The notes beneath the pieces are model-generated. The model was not told the origin of the DNA, did no database searches, and saw nothing but the letters and a program-made list of their open reading frames with translations. Made by a program: the position numbers and the translations under genes. A stretch of 7,580 nucleotides of DNA from an uncultured Eubacteriales bacterium. Lineage in GTDB: Bacteria > Bacillota_A > Clostridia > Oscillospirales > Oscillospiraceae. Position 1 is the stretch's first letter; each line of letters starts with the position of its first letter. Shown in pieces: positions 1 to 4,341 of this stretch. The stretch is from NCBI GenBank assembly GCA_949739085.1, contig CATIYU010000064.1, forward strand, positions 1-7,580, written 5' to 3'.

Positions 1-120
1 GGGGTCCAGGGTCCCCCCGTGGCCGATCCGCCGCTCCTTCAGGATGCCCCGCAGCTTGGCGCAGACGTCCATGCTGGTCCAGCCGGCGGGTTTGTCAATA
101 ACGAGTATTCCGTTGGGCAT
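1..120 (-). CDS. truB: tRNA pseudouridine(55) synthase TruB, N-terminal 40 codons (runs off left edge)
   Basis: TruB converts U55 of tRNA to pseudouridine in the T-loop. Only the first 40 residues are in the window. They carry the family's opening [13 protein letters not shown] and then [10 protein letters not shown], with conserved His34 and the catalytic Asp39 in the GTLDP motif (most family members read GHTG where this reads GHGG). The start is the ATG at 118-120, preceded by GGGAGGA (127-133) with a 6-nt spacer. It would be the last visible gene of the leftward sulfur operon. Its direct upstream neighbour is not dcyD but a palindrome-rich insert and a second, truncated copy of its own start (222-323). 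The reading frame is intact as far as it can be seen, so this is taken as the functional copy. Family identity is secure; whether the rest of the gene is intact cannot be judged here. Confidence 0.93.
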   Translation of the reverse strand, partial: MPNGILVIDKPAGWTSMDVCAKLRGILKERRIGHGGTLDP

Positions 121-126
121 AGCAAT
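58..126 (-). repeat. 69-bp direct repeat, copy A (start of the intact truB)
   Basis: This copy covers truB codons 1-21 plus the 6 bases upstream (ATTGCT). It matches 261-329 in the same orientation with 4 substitutions and no gaps, and the two copies are 203 bp apart. The differences fall in codons 3, 6 and 7 only: AAC/AAT, CTC/CTT and GTT/ATC (Val to Ile). The ATG-distal 44 bases are identical. Homology ends abruptly at both sides. Confidence 0.95.
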
Positions 127-151
127 TCCTCCCGCGCCAAGCCCGGCGCGA

Positions 152-196
152 CTGCGCCGTCACGAGCGTTTTGGCGAAGCCAAAACCTCGGCGCAG
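152..196 (-). repeat. Compound hairpin inside the insert
   Basis: The outer stem CTGCGCC/GGCGCAG (7 pairs) encloses a GAG/CTC pair and an 8-bp inner stem GTTTTGGC/GCCAAAAC (168-186), which is closed by a TTC loop on the coding strand. A 5-nt bulge (GTGAC) interrupts one side. There is no following T-tract, so it is not a classical terminator. Confidence 0.75.
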
Positions 197-221
197 GGCG
201 AATTCATTTCACCCAAGCAAT

Positions 222-323
222 TTAAATCCTTGGGGTCCCCGGCGAGCCTTGGCTCGCCGGGGCGCAGACGTCCATGCTGGTCCAGCCGGCGGGTTTGTCA
301 ATGATAAGTATTCCATTGGGCAT
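222..323 (-). pseudogene. Truncated duplicate of the truB start (33 codons)
   Basis: An ATG at 321-323 opens a frame whose first 21 residues equal TruB except Val7 to Ile. It then runs into the palindromic insert, reading PASQGSPGTPRI before a TAA at 222-224. It has no catalytic Asp and cannot be an active enzyme. Its ribosome binding site, AAGGAG, lies directly after the dcyD stop with 9 nt to the ATG. This looks like the original translation signal of truB in a tight dcyD-truB junction (19 bp apart). It may still be translated as a short peptide. An assembly chimera could also create this picture. Confidence 0.8.
237..262 (-). repeat. Perfect 12-bp-stem hairpin at the right end of the insert
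   Basis: The halves are CCCCGGCGAGCC and GGCTCGCCGGGG, separated by a 2-base centre. It sits exactly at the junction where the truncated truB copy loses homology to truB, overlapping the 69-bp repeat by two bases. No T-tract follows in either direction. Confidence 0.85.
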
Positions 324-329
324 AGCAAT
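261..329 (-). repeat. 69-bp direct repeat, copy B (start of the truncated truB)
   Basis: This is the partner of the repeat at 58-126, same orientation, 65 of 69 identical. It retains the AT-richer codons AAT and CTT. On the dcyD side it is followed by the AAGGAG site and the dcyD stop codon, which suggests this is the original position of the truB start. Confidence 0.95.
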
Positions 330-342
330 CTGCTCCTTGCGG

Positions 343-1302
343 TTACACCGCGAAGAGGGCTCCCGCGCCGCCGGTGTGGACGAAGAGGACGTTCTCCTCC
401 TCCCCGAAGCACCCCTCCTCCAGCAGCTGGAGGAGGCCTGCCAGGGCCTTGCCGGTATACACCGGGTCCACCAGGACGCCCTCCGTCCGGGCCAGGCGCT
501 CCACGGCGGCGGTCCCCTCGGGGCTGGGGACGGCGTAGCCGGGGCCGATGTGGTAGCGGATATGGATGTCCTCCCGCTCCACGGGGCCGTCCCACTCCAG
601 CAGCCTGGCGGTCCCCTCCATCAGGTCATAGGCGATCTCCTCAAAGGGGTCGTCGCACACGCCGATGCCCACGGACTGGGTCCCGGGCAGAAACAGCTTC
701 GCCCCCAGAGTGAGCCCGGCGTAGGTGCCGCCGGAGCCGGTGGCGCTGACGATGGCGTCGAAGGCCACCCCCAGCTCCTCCGCCTGGTTGGCAATCTCCT
801 TCGCGCAGTTGACGTACCCCAGACAGCCCAGAGGCACGGAGCCCCCCACGGGGATAAAGTAGGGTGTGCGGCCCTGCCGCCGCAGGTCCTCCATGAGGCG
901 GTCCATCTCCCCGTACACGTCGTCGTAGGAGTCCGTGTCCACGAAGCGGACCTCCGCGCCGAAGATGCGGTCCAGGATGAGGTTGCCCCCCTCCAGTACC
1001 CCCCGCTTCTTCAGCACCAGAATGGCCTCCATGCCCAGGCGGGCAGCGCAGGCGGCGGTGAGCATGGCGTGGTTGGACTGGGGCCCCCCGGCGGTGAGGA
1101 CCACGTCCGCGCCCTTGCTCCGGGCGTCCGCCAGCAGGAACTCCAGCTTGCGGACCTTGTTGCCCCCAAGGGCCACGCCCATGAGGTCGTCCCGCTTGAT
1201 GTAGAGGTTCCTCCCCAGCTCCCGGCTCAGGTTCTCCAGCCTGTAGAGGGGCGTGGGCAGCAGACCCAGGGGCAGGTTGGGAAAATCAGTGATCTGTTTC
1301 AT
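343..1302 (-). CDS. dcyD: D-cysteine desulfhydrase (PLP-dependent, ACC-deaminase fold)
   Basis: This cytosolic PLP enzyme is predicted to split D-cysteine into pyruvate, H2S and ammonia. The 319 residues match the usual length of the D-cysteine desulfhydrase/ACC deaminase group. Lys49 in the GGNK motif is the expected Schiff-base lysine, S76-N77-H78 is the conserved SNH, and G189-S-G-G-T193 is the phosphate-binding glycine loop. Two positions separate the two activities: ACC deaminases carry Glu in a YEGK-type motif and Leu in HLGG, whereas this protein has Thr283 (YTGK) and Thr310 (HTGG), as D-cysteine desulfhydrases do. The start ATG at 1300-1302 follows AGGAGGG with 9 nt spacing. The gene lies 99 bp after the sulfite-reductase-like gene and 19 bp before the duplicated truB start, so it is probably co-transcribed with both. 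Family is certain; substrate is inferred from residues and sulfur-gene neighbours. Confidence 0.9.
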   Translation of the reverse strand: MKQITDFPNLPLGLLPTPLYRLENLSRELGRNLYIKRDDLMGVALGGNKVRKLEFLLADARSKGADVVLTAGGPQSNHAMLTAACAARLGMEAILVLKKRGVLEGGNLILDRIFGAEVRFVDTDSYDDVYGEMDRLMEDLRRQGRTPYFIPVGGSVPLGCLGYVNCAKEIANQAEELGVAFDAIVSATGSGGTYAGLTLGAKLFLPGTQSVGIGVCDDPFEEIAYDLMEGTARLLEWDGPVEREDIHIRYHIGPGYAVPSPEGTAAVERLARTEGVLVDPVYTGKALAGLLQLLEEGCFGEEENVLFVHTGGAGALFAV

Positions 1303-1401
1303 ATCTGGTTGCCCTCCTATGGCGCGGCTCTTTAGAATTGTACCGCTCAGGCAGCCTGACGGCGCGCTCGCGTCATTGCCGCCTGCGGCGTTAACGGCCG
1401 C

Positions 1402-2355
1402 CTAACAGGTCGCCCCGCCGGAGGTGTGGAGGTCCGCGTCCAGGATCTGCTGCTTGCGCTCCAGCAGGCCGTCGGCCAGGAGCTGGGCCTCCACGTTCTC
1501 AAAGCCCAGGCGCTCAATGGTCTTGGCGAAGCGCTCTCCGGTCTTGCCCTGCTCCCGGAAGAGGAGGATGGCCTTCTCAATGACGCTCAGGGCCTCCTCC
1601 TGATCGGTGAACACCTTGCTGAGGGGCTGGCCGTGGGCGGTCTTTTTGCCCCAGCGGCCGCCAATGTAGATCTTGAAGCCGTAGGTCCCCTCGCTGAGGG
1701 CGTCGAAGTGGCACTTGCCCACGCACCGCCCGCAGTTGTTGCACAGGTCCTTGTCGATCTCCAGCAGCCCGTCCTCCACCTTGGCCGCGCCCATGGGGCA
1801 CGCCTTCTCCACGGAGCACTTCTTGCAGCCGTTGCACTCGTCCTCCTCCAGCTGGGGGATGCGCTGGCCCACAATGCCCAGGTCGTTCAGGTCCGGCTTC
1901 ACGCAGTTGTTGGGGCAGCCGCCTACGGCGATCTTGAACTTGTGGGGCAGCTTCACCGTGTGGTAGCCCTCGTAGAACCGGTGGTGAATCTCCTCCGCCA
2001 GGCCGAAGGAGTCCAGAAGGCCGTACTGGCAGGTGGTGCCCTTGCAGGCCACCACGGGGCGCACCAGAGAGCCGGTGCCGCCGGTCTCCAGACCCGCCTC
2101 CCGGATGTAGGCCCGGAAGTCCTCGATTTTATCGTAGGGGATGCCCTGAACCTCGATGGTCAGGCGGGTGGTAAAGGTAATATTGCCGTTGCCGAACTTC
2201 TCAGCGGCCTCCGCGATGCGGCGGTGCTGGGCGGCGGTGATTTTGCCGTTGACAGTGATGATGCGGCCGGAGAAGTTGTCCGTGCCCTTGTTGCTGAGAA
2301 ATCCCAGCGCTTTTACCCTCTTCTCGTCGGCGGGGCTGACAGTCAGTGTCGCCAT
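1402..2355 (-). CDS. Siroheme sulfite/nitrite reductase-like protein with ferredoxin domain (AsrC-like)
   Basis: It is predicted to reduce sulfite (or nitrite) by six electrons on a siroheme coupled to a 4Fe-4S cluster. Of its 317 residues, about 1-90 form the ferredoxin-like half domain. Four cysteines for the siroheme-linked cluster follow: C104 and C109 (CKGTTC, X4 rather than the X5 of CysI) and C147 and C151 (GGCPNNC). Sulfite-binding basic residues of CysI have plausible counterparts in R64 (TTRLT), R99, K139 and K141 (PHKFKI). An inserted 2[4Fe-4S] ferredoxin segment carries C174, C177, C180, C186 and C205, C208, C211, C215. Size and layout resemble AsrC of anaerobic sulfite reductase, but no asrA or asrB is in the window, so the electron donor is unknown. 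The upstream gene encodes an NAD(P)H-flavin persulfide reductase, which supports a sulfur role. The start at 2353-2355 follows AGGAGG by 9 nt. Nitrite as substrate is not excluded. Confidence 0.85.
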   Translation of the reverse strand: MATLTVSPADEKRVKALGFLSNKGTDNFSGRIITVNGKITAAQHRRIAEAAEKFGNGNITFTTRLTIEVQGIPYDKIEDFRAYIREAGLETGGTGSLVRPVVACKGTTCQYGLLDSFGLAEEIHHRFYEGYHTVKLPHKFKIAVGGCPNNCVKPDLNDLGIVGQRIPQLEEDECNGCKKCSVEKACPMGAAKVEDGLLEIDKDLCNNCGRCVGKCHFDALSEGTYGFKIYIGGRWGKKTAHGQPLSKVFTDQEEALSVIEKAILLFREQGKTGERFAKTIERLGFENVEAQLLADGLLERKQQILDADLHTSGGATC

Positions 2356-2385
2356 TTTCTGTTTCCTCCTCTATATAGGTGTATA

Positions 2386-2409
2386 TTCTTTTTCTTCGAA
2401 GAAAAAGAA
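2386..2409. repeat. 24-bp perfect palindrome in the reductase intergenic gap
   Basis: The half TTCTTTTTCTTC is followed by its exact complement GAAGAAAAAGAA, with no loop base. It sits in the 86-bp gap between the rhodanese-fusion reductase and the sulfite-reductase-like gene, about 20 bases upstream of the latter's ribosome binding site. A neighbouring AAAAAGAAC (2412-2420) partly repeats the right arm. It is AT-rich in an otherwise GC-rich region. In the mRNA it would form a hairpin centred on UUCGAA. It could be an mRNA-processing or stability element, a protein-binding site, or a dispersed repeat; the sequence alone does not decide. Confidence 0.85.
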
Positions 2410-2441
2410 CCAAAAAGAACGGTTACCCAAAGGCGTCCGCC

Positions 2442-4073
2442 CTATTCCTCCTCGATCTCCGTAAAGGACGCGCCGCCCTCCAGCACCTTGGTATTGGTGT
2501 AGCCGTAGTGCTTCAGCCGGTTCTGGCAGAGGTAGGCCCGGCGGCCCTTGGTGCAGACCAGGAGGATTTTGCCGTCCTTGTCCAGGCCGTCCACCGCGCC
2601 GGTAATGGCGGCCAGGTCCAGGAACCGCCGTCCCTCCAGGGACGGGGCCTGGGCGCAGTCCACCACCTCGTAGCCCTCCGCCGCGCCCGAGGCGTACTCC
2701 GCCGGGGTGACGCTGTCCAGACCGCCGTCCAGCTTGTTGATGAGCACGTTGACGGCGTGGGCCAGGGGGTGGATGGCCGTGGAGAAGGGCGGGGCGTAGG
2801 CGAAGTCCATGCAGGCGAGCTGGTCCACCACGGCCCCCAGGGAGATGGCGGTAACCGCCACATCCGTCACCTTGTCCACCGCCCCCGGCCCCAGCACCTG
2901 GAGCCCCAGCAGCTTCCGGGAGGCCCGGTCCGCGGTGAGCTTGATAATGAAAGCCCCCGCGCCCGGGTAGTAGTGGGCCTTATCGTCCACTACCGCCAGA
3001 GCGGACACCGCGTCCAGCCCCTCCGCCTTGGCGGCGGTCTCCGTCAGGCCCGTGCGGCCCACGTTGATCCCGCCGGGCAGCTTGGCCACGCCGGTCCCCA
3101 GCACGCCGGGGTACGCCAGTTCCTTCCCCGCCAGGTTTTGGGCCAGAATCCGGCCGGCGATGTTGGCGGTGGAACCCATGGGGGACCAGGCGGGCTTGCC
3201 CGTCTGCCGGTTGGAGACCATGGCGCAGTCCCCCGCCGCGTAGACATCCGCCACGCTGGTGCGCATGTGCTGGTCCGTGAGGATGGCGCCCTTGACCATC
3301 TCAATGCCGGTCCCCTCCAAAAAGGCGGTATTGGGCCGGATGCCGATGGCCAGCACCAGGGCGTCCGCCTTCATGGCCCGGCGGCTGGTGAGCACCTTCT
3401 CTACCTTGCCGTCCCCCTCCACGCCCTCCAGGGAAACGCCTGTGAGAGGCATGACTCCCGCATCCGCCATCTTGTTCTCCACATATTCGCTGAGCTCCGG
3501 GTCCAGGAAGTTGGGCAGCACGTGGGGAGCAAAGTCAATGACGCTAACCTTTACGCCCCTGGCGGCCAGGTTCTCCGCCACCTCCAGGCCAATGAAGCCG
3601 CCGCCGGCCACTACCGCCCGCTTGACGCCGCCCTCTTCCACCGCCGTGCGCAGGGCTACGGCGTCCTCCGGCGTGCGCATCACAAACACGTTTTTCAGGT
3701 CCAGCCCCGGAACCGGCGGCACAAAGGGGGACGCGCCGGTGGCGACCACCAGCTTGTCGTAGGGGTAGGTCCGCACCTCGCCGGTGGACAGGTCCTTCGC
3801 CTCCACCAGGTGCTCCCCGGGCTTCACCGCCACAGCCTCCATCCCGGTGACGACCTCCGCCCCGGTGAGGCGTGCAAATTTTTCCGGCGTGTTGACGATG
3901 AGCTCGCTGCGCTGGTGGATGACGTCCCCCACGTAGTAGGGAAGGCCGCACCCGGCATAGGAGATGTCCCGGCCCTTGGTCAGGACCGTCACCTCACAGC
4001 TGCGGTCCGCCCGCTTCAGCTTCGCCGCCACCTTGGTGCCGGCCGCCACACCGCCTAATATGAGTACCTTCAT
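2442..4073 (-). CDS. CoA-disulfide/persulfide reductase with C-terminal rhodanese domain (CoADR-RHD)
   Basis: This cytosolic flavoprotein is predicted to use NAD(P)H to reduce CoA disulfide or CoA/sulfane persulfides, releasing thiol and H2S. In the 543 residues, an FAD-binding GGVAAG loop lies at 8-13. The single redox cysteine Cys42 sits in SYAGCGLPYY, and a second Rossmann motif AGGGFIGLE lies at 156-164. The FAD-binding AAGDCA is at 279-284, and a dimerisation domain follows to about 450. Tyr368/369 and Tyr426 are probable counterparts of the two tyrosines that assist the partner subunit's active site in CoADR. From about 460 a short rhodanese domain follows, with Cys507 opening the loop CTKGRR. 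The length fits the fusion family (about 550). The chosen ATG (4071-4073) follows AAGGAG by 8 nt and begins exactly at the FAD motif; an upstream in-frame ATG at 4118 would add 15 unconserved residues. It is the first gene of the leftward operon. The exact substrate (CoA persulfide, polysulfide or another thiol) is open. Confidence 0.93.
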   Translation of the reverse strand: MKVLILGGVAAGTKVAAKLKRADRSCEVTVLTKGRDISYAGCGLPYYVGDVIHQRSELIVNTPEKFARLTGAEVVTGMEAVAVKPGEHLVEAKDLSTGEVRTYPYDKLVVATGASPFVPPVPGLDLKNVFVMRTPEDAVALRTAVEEGGVKRAVVAGGGFIGLEVAENLAARGVKVSVIDFAPHVLPNFLDPELSEYVENKMADAGVMPLTGVSLEGVEGDGKVEKVLTSRRAMKADALVLAIGIRPNTAFLEGTGIEMVKGAILTDQHMRTSVADVYAAGDCAMVSNRQTGKPAWSPMGSTANIAGRILAQNLAGKELAYPGVLGTGVAKLPGGINVGRTGLTETAAKAEGLDAVSALAVVDDKAHYYPGAGAFIIKLTADRASRKLLGLQVLGPGAVDKVTDVAVTAISLGAVVDQLACMDFAYAPPFSTAIHPLAHAVNVLINKLDGGLDSVTPAEYASGAAEGYEVVDCAQAPSLEGRRFLDLAAITGAVDGLDKDGKILLVCTKGRRAYLCQNRLKHYGYTNTKVLEGGASFTEIEEE

Positions 4074-4105
4074 TCCATGGACTCCTTTCCAAATATGCAT
4101 TTTCA

Positions 4106-4142
4106 GCCTTTTGCACAATACCTGGGCCAGACGGCAAAAGGC
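4106..4142 (-). promoter_or_regulatory. Hairpin in the 5' leader of the leftward operon
   Basis: A 9-bp perfect inverted repeat (GCCTTTTGC and GCAAAAGGC, 19-nt loop) lies in the predicted leader of about 90 nt, just upstream of the AAGGAG site of the persulfide reductase. The loop contains a small CTGGCCCAG near-palindrome. It has no T-tract, so it is not a terminator on its own. It could be an operator or an mRNA structure acting on translation; no known riboswitch was recognised. Confidence 0.5.
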
Positions 4143-4168
4143 GGAACTTTACGCCCTGAATACTTGGA

Positions 4169-4197
4169 ATTTTAGCAGATTCCATGACTTTTGTCAA
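4169..4197 (-). promoter_or_regulatory. Sigma-A promoter for the leftward sulfur operon
   Basis: On the minus strand, a perfect -35 TTGACA (4192-4197), a 17-bp spacer and TAAAAT (4169-4174) form a near-consensus promoter. Transcription would start near 4162, giving a leader of about 90 nt. A second TTGACAA copy lies 16 bp further upstream (4207-4213) without a matching -10, and may be an operator repeat or chance. Confidence 0.85.
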
Positions 4198-4222
4198 CGA
4201 GATGTCTTGTCAAAATAGGACG

Positions 4223-4240
4223 CGGCCCGCCAGGGGGCCG
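4223..4240. repeat. GC-rich inverted repeat between the divergent promoters
   Basis: CGGCCC (4223-4228) and GGGCCG (4235-4240) flank a 6-nt loop. It lies between the two divergent promoters, about 14 bp from the rightward -35 box. No T-tract follows. It is a possible binding site for a shared regulator, but the short stem could be chance in GC-rich DNA. Confidence 0.35.
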
Positions 4241-4253
4241 TAAAATATAGGGC

Positions 4254-4282
4254 TTGACTGCCGGAGAAAAATGCGTTAAAAT
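4254..4282 (+). promoter_or_regulatory. Sigma-A promoter for the M23 peptidase gene
   Basis: TTGACT (4254-4259), a 17-bp spacer and TAAAAT (4277-4282) give a strong sigma-A promoter preceded by an AT-rich stretch (4241-4249). The transcript would begin near 4289, about 53 nt before the ATG. Confidence 0.85.
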
Positions 4283-4287
4283 AACCT

Positions 4288-4324
4288 TGTAACTATTTGT
4301 AACCCTTTTTCACGGAATTGTTAC
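4288..4324 (+). promoter_or_regulatory. Array of TGTWAC half-sites in the peptidase leader (WalR-box-like)
   Basis: TGTAAC occurs at 4288-4293 and 4298-4303, and TGTTAC at 4319-4324. The start-to-start distances are 10 and 21 bases, close to whole helical turns. The WalR/YycF consensus of Firmicutes is TGTWAH-N5-TGTWAH, and this regulator typically controls cell-wall hydrolases such as the gene that follows. Here the first pair is separated by 4, not 5, bases, and the sites lie at or after the predicted transcription start, which would favour repression. Treat it as a candidate site. Confidence 0.4.
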
Positions 4325-4341
4325 TATTGGAGGAAGTATCC

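Larger units (their letters stand above)
127..262 (-). other. Palindrome-saturated insert between the two truB starts (candidate repeat element)
   Basis: Nearly every base of this stretch can pair in one of five consecutive hairpins: 133-150 (CGCGCC/GGCGCG), 152-196 (a compound arm), 196-214 (7 pairs including one G-U, loop of 5), 213-233 (CCAAG/CTTGG around an AT-rich palindrome) and 237-262 (12 perfect pairs). It carries no ORF of note. On the coding strand it ends in GGGAGGA, which becomes the ribosome binding site of the intact truB. It is flanked by the 69-bp repeats. This looks like a small non-autonomous palindromic element (REP/MITE-like) or a structured RNA. No transposase or recognised family was identified, so the class is an inference. 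Confidence 0.6.

Noticed and set aside
127..262. CRISPR repeat or tRNA-like RNA
   Set aside because: There is no regularly spaced repeat-spacer pattern. The hairpins do not form a cloverleaf with T-loop or anticodon consensus.
152..262. Intrinsic terminators ending dcyD transcription
   Set aside because: The stems are strong, but none is followed by a run of T on either strand.
274..1335. 353-codon open frame on the plus strand
   Set aside because: It is antisense to dcyD and starts inside the truB duplicate; it has no family features.
1303..1401. Terminator or promoter in the gap before dcyD
   Set aside because: Only short GC-rich inverted repeats occur, with no T-tract, and no convincing -35/-10 pair was found. 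Read-through from the operon promoter is the simpler reading.
1426..2502. 358-codon open frame on the plus strand
   Set aside because: It is antisense to the siroheme reductase gene and spans the intergenic palindrome; it has no domain and no ribosome binding site.
2379..4058. 559-codon open frame on the plus strand
   Set aside because: It lies opposite the CoADR-rhodanese gene, whose motifs are unmistakable. Its composition (His, Gly, Val, Gln, Leu) is typical of an antisense shadow.
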